A stretch of 64,000 nt of DNA, taken from positions 1,798,001 through 1,862,000 of the forward strand of contig OX621266.1 in assembly GCA_951640165.1 (NCBI GenBank). The letters are read 5' to 3'. Shown here piece after piece: positions 42,796-52,682 of the stretch; the stretch's first letter is position 1; each line of letters opens with the position of its first letter. This DNA comes from Pseudoips prasinana. Its lineage: Eukaryota; Arthropoda; Insecta; Lepidoptera; Nolidae. The notes beneath the pieces are model-generated. The model ran no database searches. It saw nothing but the letters and a program-made list of their open reading frames with translations, and had not been told where the DNA came from. Both the position numbers and the translations under genes were made by a program.

Positions 42796-44433
42796 TTAGG
42801 AATAGGCCACTCTAGCTCTAGCTAGAGCGTCCCATTTCCTTCGGGTGGGGCATTCACTGTCGTACGCATTGTGGGCTGTTTTATCAAGTTTGGCCTCTGT
42901 ACAGTTTTTGCATCTAGAACTCTTATTGGCTAGCCAGTCCGCACACTCTGACCGCATGTGAGGGCCACCACAGTGCGCGCATGAGTCTTCCTTCTCCGTG
43001 CAGAGTTTCCTTCCGTGACCGAAGCAGAGACAACGTGAACATTGCGTCAGTGGGCTTTGGTCAAAGACGCGCACCCTTTGAAGGTCCACGTGAACCTTCC
43101 CCGCCTCGATCAAACGCCTCCACACTGGCGGTGAAACTTCTAGGACAACATGCTGCTCCTGGGGGTTTCTTGCGCGTTTTCTGTATTTGACTGTTACAGT
43201 CACTTCCTCAGGTCTTAGGTCACTTAGTAGGTGTGCGTTCTGGCTGGTAATGGACTCGGCGATTTCTTCGTCCGTATTATGGTTCTGCACGTCAATTAGG
43301 ATAACCAGTGGATTCCTAGAGACGGCTCTATCCACCTTTAGTGTTGTTGGGGACTTTTTTAATATGTCCTCAACTTTTTTAAGTTCCGCTACGGTTCCGC
43401 ACCCGAGTACCACTTTCTGGTCCCGCGCTTTCCTGAGCCGGTCCACCCTGACCCCCGTCCGTCTTGCATCCACGGCTGTTCGTATTTTCTCCATAATCAC
43501 CCCGGCCGTGTCGTCACCTTCGCTCGAGGAGACGATTATGGAGTGCAGCTGAGGGGGTATATTAGGTATTTGGGTGGCGGCTACTTTTGCGTAGGAGGCA
43601 TGCGGGCTCTCCGATGGTTCTGTTGGAGGAAAACGAGGTGCATGGGTCATAATTTTTAGGTCACGCGCGAGTGTGCGTGCAGAGAGCGCACACTCGGCTA
43701 AGTCTTTTTTGCTGTCCTTGATTTCCTCCAACAGTTCCCTCATTAAGTTGGTGGATTCGGGCCCGTCACTGGTGGCTTGAGTAACGGTAGTTAGGTCTGT
43801 CAACGTTTGTGTTCCCTCCTCCTTTGTGTCCGGTTTAGTGGCGGTGTCGGGGTTCGAGTCACATGTAATCTCCATGTGTTTTGACACTGCCATGGCCATT
43901 TCCATAACTATGGCATGTATCCTCGACAGATTCCTATTCAGGATTTCCTTGATCTCCCTCTTTAGGTTTCCGGACCGCTCCATGGCCGACTGAGCCTCAG
44001 CTGTGAGTCGATTTGCCTCAGTGGCTAAACACTCAAGTATCCGCTGCAGTACGTCCTCGGAGCCGTCCGGAACCGGAGTTGCGACAGGAGTTCTGCCTGT
44101 AGAGGAATCCGTCGGGGAGCATTTTTTCCCCATTTCCTTGTTTTCTGTCGCCGGTTTTGTGATGCACTTCCCTTTATGGGATGCTGCGACTGCCTTTTCA
44201 GGTGGTGCTGTTTTCTTTAGAGGGGGAGGTGAAGGCCTTATATGTGATTTGGAGGACCGTGGTATTGGTCCGCTGTCAGTGGCTGCACTGGTGCTAGTCT
44301 TGCCAGCTCCAGTGCAAGAAGCGGCAGCAGATTGACTTGGGGAAGTATGGTCTACCGTGAAGGTTCCCCTCCTCTTCATCAGGCGATCCACGGCCTCTGC
44401 AACCTTCTTTGGGGGGGTGTCAAACATCGACAT
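42796..44433 (-). CDS. Element H ORF1 (gag-like, zinc knuckles), intact
   Basis: 545 residues from ATG 44431-44433 (MSMFDTPPKK); the frame is open further upstream but without another ATG. The N-terminal half is Ser/Thr/Pro/Lys-rich. A helical segment (SAMERSGNLKREIKEILNRN) matches D ORF1, followed by a region with TVKYRKRARNPQEQHVV. The C-terminal knuckles are CSRCLCFGHGRKLC, CAHCGGPHMRSEC and a C-X2-C...H...C. In R1-clade telomere elements ORF1 directs the RNP to telomeres, by family knowledge. It is intact while the partner ORF2 is absent; D, with a long ORF2, could act in trans, which is inference. Confidence 0.85.
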   Translation of the reverse strand: MSMFDTPPKKVAEAVDRLMKRRGTFTVDHTSPSQSAAASCTGAGKTSTSAATDSGPIPRSSKSHIRPSPPPLKKTAPPEKAVAASHKGKCITKPATENKEMGKKCSPTDSSTGRTPVATPVPDGSEDVLQRILECLATEANRLTAEAQSAMERSGNLKREIKEILNRNLSRIHAIVMEMAMAVSKHMEITCDSNPDTATKPDTKEEGTQTLTDLTTVTQATSDGPESTNLMRELLEEIKDSKKDLAECALSARTLARDLKIMTHAPRFPPTEPSESPHASYAKVAATQIPNIPPQLHSIIVSSSEGDDTAGVIMEKIRTAVDARRTGVRVDRLRKARDQKVVLGCGTVAELKKVEDILKKSPTTLKVDRAVSRNPLVILIDVQNHNTDEEIAESITSQNAHLLSDLRPEEVTVTVKYRKRARNPQEQHVVLEVSPPVWRRLIEAGKVHVDLQRVRVFDQSPLTQCSRCLCFGHGRKLCTEKEDSCAHCGGPHMRSECADWLANKSSRCKNCTEAKLDKTAHNAYDSECPTRRKWDALARARVAYS

Positions 44434-45090
44434 TTTAGGGCAACGCTGACTTTGTTGGGTAAAAGCACTTTGTAACTTGGGGTGAAACCAACTGTCTGTA
44501 GTTTGTGATAGAATAGTGAGTGGTGTATAGGGCCAACTCAACTAGTGTTAGAAGAATAATAAAATACAAAAGACGTGTTTTTGTGCCTCGACGATACACA
44601 AGTCCAATGAGGAATTCTCTCAAAATTGGCTAAGGGTCGCCTCGGTGGTCTGGGGTATGCCGTGTAAGGTATATTTCGGATGGTCTTGAGGAGCCCTATC
44701 CGATCGGCCAGTAAAAAATTTTTCAGTACCCCTTTGAAATATAGTAAAAGGGTGGGTGGGCGGGCGGGTAAATTTTTGCTGTCGCAACGGTTTCCGACGC
44801 TTCCCTACCACTTTCCCTGGAGTCTGACCCCACGAGATGGGTGTTTTCGGGTAGGCAAAGACCAGGGCTGTTGTTTAAAAGTGGTTGGGTTCGAAGCTCC
44901 CGAAGAAAATTTTTCAGGACGAGCAGAATAAGGCGCGACACCCGCGAAAACTAAGAATTTTGTATATAAAATTGATTTAAAAATAATTTAACCACTATAA
45001 AAATTGTGAGGCGTTATTTTGTGTATCGGGTGGTCTATATACACGTCCGAATCGGATGCCTGTGCCTTGAGAAATGCCGAATGTATGGGC
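44434..45090 (-). promoter_or_regulatory. Element H 5' UTR, last partial monomer
   Basis: Shared with D 24931-25459. From about 44750 to 45080 it also matches the last about 320 bp of each 868-bp monomer. The end GAGAAATGCC|GAATGTATGGGC is the monomer boundary. CCGAATGTATGGGC at 45077-45090 is the left target duplication of Jockey element I. Confidence 0.6.
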
Positions 45091-45110
45091 TTTTTTTTTT
45101 TTTTTTTTTT

Positions 45111-45401
45111 AACGTGACGCGTGCAGTTAGCCTCTCGGCTTTTACTGCTTCACCGGACAGTAGGGGTGAGCGTGGGCTCTAACCGGCCTAGCAAATAAAA
45201 ACTACAAACTAAGTACCCGCGCCGGAGGGCGCCCCCTGTGGGGCTCGAACCTCGGCTCTGGGCGGATACTGGCGGGGAGAGGGCGAGAGATCATGGTTTT
45301 TAGGGAGTTTAGTGCAACTTTCGCTCTACGTTAATGACATGACGCGGCCCCCCGTCCGCGTTGAGGGGGGCTTTTTATCGGTACGATATGCAAACTAAGG
45401 G
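45111..45401 (-). other. Element I 3' UTR
   Basis: Non-coding, about 290 bp, GC-richer than surroundings, closely matched by J at 52699-52989. It includes GGGGCTCGAACCTCGGCTCTGG (plus strand, 45240-45261) and GGCCCCCCGTCCGCGTTGAGGGGGGC (45353-45378), whose CCCCCC/GGGGGG can form a short stem. Confidence 0.7.
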
Positions 45402-48330
45402 TCATGGAGGACGCTGGTGGTCGCGGCGCGTTCGCGGTCGTACTCGCATCCGGCGAGTACGAAATATCGGTTGTGCAGTGTTGCGAGAGTCTCTAATCGA
45501 TTTGATGTGCTCAAGGTAAACGGTGGTCTCGTCGTCCGGTTCGTCTAGGACGTGCTTCGGACGACGGTGCTTAATTGTGAGTCGGAGGGGAGTGTAATTG
45601 ACCGCCTGTACCACCAATTTACTTGGATGGTGAGTGGCAGAGTCAAAATACCTTTTGGACGTTTGCTTCATCCATTGCCTGATGGTAGGCAATTGGAGAT
45701 CGGCATGGAGGCTTTTGTTACGGACGAACCATGGTGCGCCCACGGCTCGTCGCATAAACTTGTTCTGGACTACCTGTAGGAGGTGGATGAGATGTTCCTT
45801 AGCGTGCGCGAAGACCGGGCTCGCATAGGTCATCATGGGTCGAATGCACGTCTTGTAAATTCTCACCTTGTTTACAAGGGACATTTTACTGCGTGCATTC
45901 AGGAGGCTGTGTAATCGATAAAGGGCAAATGAGGCACGGTTGCGAGCGTATCTCAGATGGTCCTTGAAGTTTAACTTCTGATCGAGGATCACTCCCAAGT
46001 ATTTGGTTTTCCTCTCCCAGGGGATCGGTTTACCAAACATTCGGACGGGATCTGTGGTGGGCTTGGGGTGTACCCTAGAGAAGAGCACGGCTGCGCTCTT
46101 GGTCGGGTTTACTTCGATCCTCCATTTCCTGAACCATTTGCCGAGGGCATCGGCTGAGGATTGGAGTTCTCGGTGAATGGCTGACGGGTCCCTACTGGAG
46201 TAGTAGAGAGCCGTGTCGTCAGCGAAGAGGGCTAGATGAGCCTTCTTGGGTCTGGGGATGTCGCTGGTGTACAGCGAGAACAGGAGCGGGGCAAGGACTG
46301 AGCCTTGGGGAACTCCTGCGCGTATCGGTCTGAGGGAGGAGTAATTTCCCTCGACGCGGTAGCGAAACGTTCGGTCCGTAAGGAAGTCTCGTAGGATGTG
46401 CACGAGACGGTCAGGCACTTTGAGTTTAATCAGCTTATATAATAAGCCGTTGTGCCAGACCTTGTCGAACGCTTTGGCCACGTCGAAGAAGATTGCTCCT
46501 GTGTGGGCTCTTTGACGGGCAGCTTTCACGAGGATGTGTTCGACAATGCGATGCACCTGGTGAACGCTGGAGTGTCTGGCTCGAAAGCCAAACTGCTCGT
46601 CAGGGAGGATATCGTTTGCGTGGATGTAAGACGACAAACGGGCGTGGATGATACGCTCATAGAGTTTCCCCATGGCGCAGAGAAGGCTAATGGGGCGGTA
46701 ATTCGCCGGGTCGGATTTGGATTTAAACGGCTTCGGGATACCAATCACGTTCGCCTGTTTCCACTGGTGTGGAAAGATGTTGTTGGAAAAGGCCGCGTTG
46801 AAAATCGCGACCATCAGGCTAAGTAAAAGCAATGGGAGTTGCTTGAAAACGCGATTGGTGAGTCCGTCATAGCCGGGGGCTTTACGAGGATGGAGTTTCA
46901 TGATCAGAGTTTTAACCTCTTCGATGGTCACTGGCCTCAGGGGATCGTCGTCGTCGTCGACGTCTGCATCCTCCCGGGAGGGGGCAGTTGGGGTCGGAGG
47001 GAGAGGGATGGCGAGCCTACGTTCTACCTCGGAGTCAACCTCATTGAGGTGCTCCGGGTCTACTGGTAGGTTGCTGGGAGAACATTGGGTCTCTAGATTG
47101 TCGGCCATACATTCGGCTTTTTCGTCGTCATCGAACGCGGGGCGTTGATTCGGACGCGTCAGCGGGGGGATGGTCCAGTCGGTGTCTGTCTTGAGTCGCT
47201 TGCAGAGATTCCAAAAGGCCTTCCGCGAGGGTTGAATCTCGGCTAACGTCCTATCCCACCCGGATTCCCGCCTCTCGGTCATGCGTTCACGTACAGTACG
47301 CTGTAGTTCACGCATTCGAGTGCGGTTTTCCAAGGTGTTATAGGAGTCGAAGGCTCTGATGGCCGCGTTCTTCTCAGTCACTAACTCGCGCAAATCCTCC
47401 GGGAGCTTCCACCGACTGAACGCGTCAGCCGCTGGGACCTCCCGGGAACATTCGTTCACTTGGATTTGTACGTGAGTCGTGAAAGAGCCGATAGCTGCGA
47501 GCGTTTGCTCGGGGGTCTCTATGAGGGACGGAATCGAATCTAAGTGCTCCGACGTGGCTGACTTGAGTTTACCCTCAAGTTCCTTCCAGTCGGTAACATA
47601 TCTGGGTGGGAGGTTGCTATCCGCGCCAGAGTGGCTTATGCGGGAGGCTAGACTAAGGATGACAGGTCTATGGTCGGAGTCTAACTCGTGTAGCACCTCT
47701 ACAGAAGCCAAACGTAGGTTTGTATTCTTAAGGAGCGCTATGTCGAGTATGTCGGGTCGGTGACCGTAAATTCTAGAGAAGTGGGTCGGTTCGAGAGGGA
47801 CTATAGGGTCGAACGGTATGATTGCCAAGTGATTAGCAAGTGCGCGGCCGTTCGAGTTGCTCGTACGGCAGCTCCATTGCTCATGCTTGGAGTTTAGATC
47901 GCCTGCCACTATGACAGAGCCATCTAAGTCATACAGTACTTGGAGGTCGCTAAGTAGCATCTCCTTGTCTGGGGGGAGGTAGGCCGAGACTATCGTGATT
48001 GGCTGATGGCCTGTCATGCCTATTCGACAGACAGAGACCTAAAGGTACGCAATGCAGTGATTTCTTAAAGTAAATCAGCGTGCCCCCTTTGGCGGAGTGG
48101 GTCCTATCGTTGCGAACTATACGATAGTTGGCAACTGTAGGACTCCTCCGTTTACTCGGTTTGAGGAATGTCTCTTGGACGAGGAAGAGATCAAGTTGAT
48201 GATCGCGGAGGAATTCTGCGACTTCATCGCGTTGTCTCGCTAATCCGTCTGCATTGTAAAACCCGATCTTTAGAGATCTGGGTTTTAGCCTGCAAGTGGT
48301 TTGGGTAGTCATTAGCGGGTGTACAGCCAT
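45402..48330 (-). pseudogene. Element I ORF2 (endonuclease-reverse transcriptase), one frameshift
   Basis: ATG at 48328-48330 overlaps the ORF1 stop as TAATG. The endonuclease begins with IGFYNADGL and VQETFLK. The frame is lost about 48020-48040 by a 1-nt indel and resumes in the frame open from 48017: AGDLNSKH, SDHRPV, then RT with APGYDGLTN (about 46870), DVAKAFDKVWH and FADDTALYY (about 46220). The C terminus is short and has no RNase H (RKTKYLGVILD, then the thumb region and RRMRVRPRTRRDHQRPP). Apart from the indel the ORF is complete, so loss of activity is recent. Confidence 0.9.
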
Positions 48331-50168
48331 TACGGTTGCAGGGATTTGATAAAGCGGCGGTAGACGTGAGCCGCGTCGATGGCCAGTTGGATATTGGTCG
48401 GATCAGCTTCGGCCCTCTGGGAGAGGTCCTCAAACTGGTCGAGCAATTCCCAACCTTGAGTCTTAATGCGCTCGGCAAAACCTGAGGCGCGCCCTTTGCT
48501 GTTCGCTTGGGGCGCCCGGGTTTTGGGCGCTGAGGCCGATGGCTTTGAAGTCTGGGCTCCTTTGGCCGGGGCCTTTGGAACCTGTGACTTCTTAGTCAGC
48601 GGGTTGTAAGCCCAGCCCGATTGGACTGGGGCGGGAGGGGACGCGCTGGTTGGGGGTTTGGGGGACACCGCTTTAGCTGGGACTGGCACAGCCTTAGGGG
48701 CGACCACCTCACCCGCAGCCTTGGGTGCGGTCGAGGGGACGTAATCTGGCAGAGGCCAGTGTGGTCTTGCTGGTCGCAGGGATGTCTGTCGGACGTCCAA
48801 GGACATTAGCGGGGGAGGGCTTGCTTGGGGCTTGGCGGAGCTAGTCTGCGCCTGAGGCTTTCGAGCGTTGCGCTTACTGCGAGGCCTCCTGGCGGGTCTC
48901 CTCGCCGGTGCCTTGGGACAGCCGCGATAGTTCGCAGGGTGTCCCAGGGACTGGCAGTTAACACAACCAGGTGGCTCGGAGCATTCGCTACGGTCTTTCG
49001 GTCTGGGGCATTCGGAGGTGTGGTGGCCTGGGGTCAGGCATTTGACACACCTCGGGGCGACGTGGCAGTTCTTAGACGAGTGCCCATACAGTTGGCAGTT
49101 GTGGCACTGCCCCTGTACGGTCCCTCGCCGCGGCGGCTCGACGACGATGCCGCCGATGCCGCAAACTGTTTTTAGGATGGTCAGGATTTTCTGACCTTCC
49201 TTCGAGTCGTCAAGGTGGACCAGCACCATATCGAAGGGCTCGCCACCGTTTGATCGGCGCATCCGATGCACCTCTCTCACGGGGTACCCCTGGGTGGTTA
49301 GGTCCTCCTTGATGGAGTCGATGGGAAGGTAACGGCACACTCGGCGGATAACCACGCGGAGTGTTTTGTCCTCAGCGGTGCCGTAAGTGTAGTAGTCTAC
49401 CTTACGAGCATCAAAGAGGGCCGTCGTAGTCCTGTACTCAGTGGGGGTCTGCAGCTGTATTTTATACATCTGCTCCTTGAGGATGTATGTAGTGCTAAGT
49501 GCGACTACACCTTTGGACTTTAACGTGGTGGACAATTCTTCCCACTTATCGATGCTGAGTAGCATGATAGGAGGGGGCTTGGTGATCTTGGCCGTGAGGC
49601 CAGAGGGTTTGGCCTTTGCCTGGGAGGCGGAGGCGCTTGTAGTGGGGGAAGAGGCGACAGAGTTGGTGACGGAGGGTCTCTCCGTGCGCAACTTCTTCGT
49701 CTTGGCGCTCTTTTTGCTCTTCTCCTGAGTTGAACACTCAGAATCGGAGCCCGAAGAGCTGCCAGACGAGGACGATGACGTCTTGTCGCCGCGGGTCCGC
49801 TTATCAGCTTTCCCGCGCCTGACAGTTGTCCACTCGTTGTGGGCATCGTCATCGCTGTCAATGTGAGTGACGTCCATCTCTTCCTCTGTGGCTAGAGGCT
49901 GAGATGGAGAGGGGGTACGGTTACGGGGGAGTGGCGACTGCCTGTCCGTCTGGGTGAACGGGGCAGAAGAGGAGGGGACGGAGAGACTGAGTTTCTCCTG
50001 CGCTGTTGCGCCGGAGCAAGGGGGGTTGTCTAGCATGAGAATAGTCTTCACGGACTCCATCAAGTTTGTCCAGACAACTGGGTCAGACTTGAGGACCTTG
50101 AAGACAGCCTCAATGAAGCGTGGATCCTTGGTAATGTCTACCATGGAGGCGGGTACGGGGGCGGCCAT
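48330..50168 (-). CDS. Element I ORF1 (Jockey gag-like), intact
   Basis: 612 residues from ATG 50166-50168. The Ser/Thr-rich N-terminal third has an acidic patch (about residues 100-150). A PRE_C2HC-like region (VVIRRVCRYLPIDSIKEDL..., about residues 270-340) is followed by three knuckles: CHNCQLYGHSSKNC, CVKCLTPGHHTSEC and CVNCQSLGHPANYRGC. A Pro/Ala/Lys-rich tail and a C-terminal helix finish the protein. It binds element RNA in the retrotransposition particle, by family knowledge. The TAA stop shares its last A with the ORF2 ATG. Confidence 0.9.
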   Translation of the reverse strand: MAAPVPASMVDITKDPRFIEAVFKVLKSDPVVWTNLMESVKTILMLDNPPCSGATAQEKLSLSVPSSSAPFTQTDRQSPLPRNRTPSPSQPLATEEEMDVTHIDSDDDAHNEWTTVRRGKADKRTRGDKTSSSSSGSSSGSDSECSTQEKSKKSAKTKKLRTERPSVTNSVASSPTTSASASQAKAKPSGLTAKITKPPPIMLLSIDKWEELSTTLKSKGVVALSTTYILKEQMYKIQLQTPTEYRTTTALFDARKVDYYTYGTAEDKTLRVVIRRVCRYLPIDSIKEDLTTQGYPVREVHRMRRSNGGEPFDMVLVHLDDSKEGQKILTILKTVCGIGGIVVEPPRRGTVQGQCHNCQLYGHSSKNCHVAPRCVKCLTPGHHTSECPRPKDRSECSEPPGCVNCQSLGHPANYRGCPKAPARRPARRPRSKRNARKPQAQTSSAKPQASPPPLMSLDVRQTSLRPARPHWPLPDYVPSTAPKAAGEVVAPKAVPVPAKAVSPKPPTSASPPAPVQSGWAYNPLTKKSQVPKAPAKGAQTSKPSASAPKTRAPQANSKGRASGFAERIKTQGWELLDQFEDLSQRAEADPTNIQLAIDAAHVYRRFIKSLQP

Positions 50169-50935
50169 CTTGTGATGGTTTTAAGAGCCTAACAACTACC
50201 GGAATTTACGTTGGTTCGCTCCCAGAGCGTTCCGAGAAGAAGAACCAACAAGAAACTTCTCGGCGGTCGCTCTAACAATAGAATGTCCCTAACAACTATC
50301 ACCTCGGGTTGGACGGGCCCGAGGGTGTGTTGGTGTGTGTATCACCCTCCTCGCCGGGTTAGACGAGGAGGTATGTGTACCTATGGTGAGCCCTAAGCTT
50401 GTATCCCTCTCGCCAGTCTTATTGTGCGAAAGGGTTCCTAGCAGCTCTAATGCAGAGGGCGATATGGGCCGAAGCCGTCAGCACCCAAACAACAAGAGAG
50501 AATGGGAAGGTAGGGTAAGGAGGTGGGATTCCGATTTGGAGTTGACTAGGGTAGCCCCCAAGGCCAATGATTCCAAACCGCTTCCAATTAACTGGCGTTG
50601 CTCTGAAGGAGCAAGGCCTAGTGCTTGGGGCTACACTAACTTGGCTTAGTTGGCACGGTTACGTTTCCACCAAGTACCACTAGAAAAGTGGATTTTCCCT
50701 GAAGGGGCACGAAAGTACAAAGAAACACACACTATATTGGGGTAGCGCTGTCTTGAAAAAGACGCCACTACACCAATTAATAGTGTGAAGGTTTGCCGAG
50801 ATTCAACCAATCTGACGATCGATTTATCTCAACTGACGAACGTACACGAGCACGTATAGTCGGAAATAGTCGGGTAAGGCAGGAGCGCACGAACGTGTCC
50901 GTGCGCGTCGGCTGTCCAAACGAGACTAAAAAAAC
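50169..50935 (-). other. Element I 5' UTR
   Basis: About 770 bp without a convincing ORF. It contains an imperfect inverted pair around GTTAGGGACATT/GTTGTTAGG-type sequences (50240-50300), but nothing I can assign. Jockey elements carry an internal promoter at their first bases, here at the 50935 end. Confidence 0.6.
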
Positions 50936-50937
50936 CC

Positions 50938-52673
50938 GAATGTATGGGCGCAGAGCACCTATATATATACCCACGCCGGCTGAGTCTATTAGATTTAATT
51001 TGATAAATTTAGCAAGTTGTATGTGGCTGACCTATATAAATAGGGTGTCGGTAGACGCGTCTTGAGATGATCTAATTAATTGGTAAATAAAATTTTAAGG
51101 GTCCGTACAAAATTTGGTAAAAAACACCCAAAAACCTGAGACTACGGGTGTTTTTGTATGAAAATTGACTTTTTTAGCAAAAAATCTCAAAAGTCTTTCG
51201 CAGTACTACCACAAACAGGGTGTCAGGAGATGCGTCTCGTTGAGATCTTGCTAAATACGCTATATAAACAATTATATGTAGATAGTATAAATTAAAATAG
51301 CCAAAAAACGGTGAACTTTTGGTCAAAAATTTCACTATGTATAGGAAAATGTCTTTTTTAAGTATCACCTATATATTTAAGCCGCCAGTTGGTTTTAGTT
51401 ATTTAGGTATATATATAATAGAGGTAAGTATATATTGTAAACGGTTTGATTATGTATAATTTTGAAAATATTTTATGTTTCAGGTGGCGGGCGGGCCAAT
51501 TTTTGCTGTCGCAACGGTTTCCGACGCTTCCCTACCACTTTCCCTGGAGTCTGACCCCACCAGATGGGTGTCTTCGGGTAGGCAAAGACCAGGGCTGTTG
51601 TTTAAAAGTGGTTGGGTTCGAAGCTCCCGAAGAAAATTTTTCAGGACGAGCAGAATAAGGCGCGACACCCGCGAAAACTAAGAATTTTGTATATAAAATT
51701 GATTTAAAAATAATTTAACCACTATAAAAATTGTGAGGCGTTATTTTGTGTATCGGGTGGTCTATATACACGTCCGAATCGGATGCCTGTGCCTTGAGAA
51801 ATGCCGAATGTATGGGCGCAGAGCACCTATATATATACCCACGCCGGCTGAGTCTATTAGATTTAATTTGATAAATTTAGCAAGTTGTATGTGGCTGACC
51901 TATATAAATAGGGTGTCGGTAGACGCGTCTTGAGATGATCTAATTAATTGGTAAATAAAATTTTAAGGGTCCGTACAAAATTTGGTAAAAAACACCCAAA
52001 AACCTGAGACTACGGGTGTTTTTGTATGAAAATTGACTTTTTTAGCAAAAAATCTCAAAAGTCTTTCGCAGTACTACCACAAACAGGGTGTCAGGAGATG
52101 CGTCTCGTTGAGATCTTGCTAAATACGCTATATAAACAATTATATGTAGATAGTATAAATTAAAATAGCCAAAAAACGGTGAACTTTTGGTCAAAAATTT
52201 CACTATGTATAGGAAAATGTCTTTTTTAAGTATCACCTATATATTTAAGCCGCCAGTTGGTTTTAGTTATTTAGGTATATATATAATAGAGGTAAGTATA
52301 TATTGTAAACGGTTTGATTATGTATAATTTTGAAAATATTTTATGTTTCAGGTGGCGGGCGGGCCAATTTTTGCTGTCGCAACGGTTTCCGACGCTTCCC
52401 TACCACTTTCCCTGGAGTCTGACCCCACCAGATGGGTGTCTTCGGGTAGGCAAAGACCAGGGCTGTTGATTAAAAGTGGTTGAGTTCGAAGCTCCCGAAG
52501 AAAATTTTTCAGGACGAGCAGAATAAGGCGCGACACCCGCGAAAACTAAGAATTTTGTATATAAAATTGATTTAAAAATAATTTAACCACTATAAAAATT
52601 GTGAGGCGTTATTTTGTGTATCGGGTGGTCTATATACACGTCCGAATCGGATGCCTGTGCCTTGAGAAATGCC
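50938..52673. repeat. Two head-to-tail 868-bp monomers (50938-51805, 51806-52673)
   Basis: Period exactly 868 bp by matching GAATGTATGGGCG at 50938 and 51806 and GAATGTATG at 52674; the two copies are almost identical by eye. Each unit has about 550 bp of AT-rich sequence followed by about 320 bp matching the 5' UTR of D and H. A 10-bp stem AAAAACACCC/GGGTGTTTTT (51122-51154) and TATATAAA motifs (51033, and near 51261) occur in each unit. The arrangement resembles promoter monomers at LINE 5' ends. Confidence 0.85.
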
Positions 52674-52682
52674 GAATGTATG

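Larger units (their letters stand above)
41676..45090 (-). mobile_element. Element H: TRAS-like non-LTR element with ORF1 only, minus strand
   Basis: Minus strand. Poly(A) (plus-strand T run 41676-41705) abuts telomeric repeat, the 3' terminus resembles D, and ORF1 is homologous to D ORF1. The 5' UTR is nearly the same as in D. There is no ORF2 between ORF1 and the 3' end, only about 1.1 kb of AT-rich sequence. At its 5' side sequence related to the 868-bp monomers continues beyond the Jockey insertion I. It may be a non-autonomous telomeric element or an internal deletion derivative. Confidence 0.75.
45091..50935 (-). mobile_element. Element I: Jockey-clade non-LTR retrotransposon, minus strand, full length
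   Basis: 5.85 kb with a 20-base poly(A) (plus-strand T run 45091-45110), 3' UTR, ORF2, ORF1 and 5' UTR. It is flanked by a 14-bp target duplication CCGAATGTATGGGC (45077-45090 and 50936-50949). ORF1 has a PRE_C2HC-like region and three CCHC knuckles. ORF2 has EN and RT without RNase H, as in the Jockey clade. It is inserted in the 868-bp monomer array of element H. One frameshift in ORF2 is the only clear lesion. Confidence 0.9.

Noticed and set aside
45240..45270. tRNA-like GGGGCTCGAACCTCGG in the 3' UTR of I and J
   Set aside because: It resembles a T-arm (GTTCGAACC type), but no acceptor stem, D-arm or anticodon arm can be laid out around it.
50793..51065. 90-codon plus-strand ORF across the I/monomer boundary
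   Set aside because: Spans an insertion junction, no ATG context or domain, and repeats partly in the next monomer only by duplication.
51470..51490. Splice acceptor (TTTATGTTTCAG|G) at the monomer internal junction
   Set aside because: It lies on the plus strand while the linked elements are transcribed from the minus strand; probably chance.
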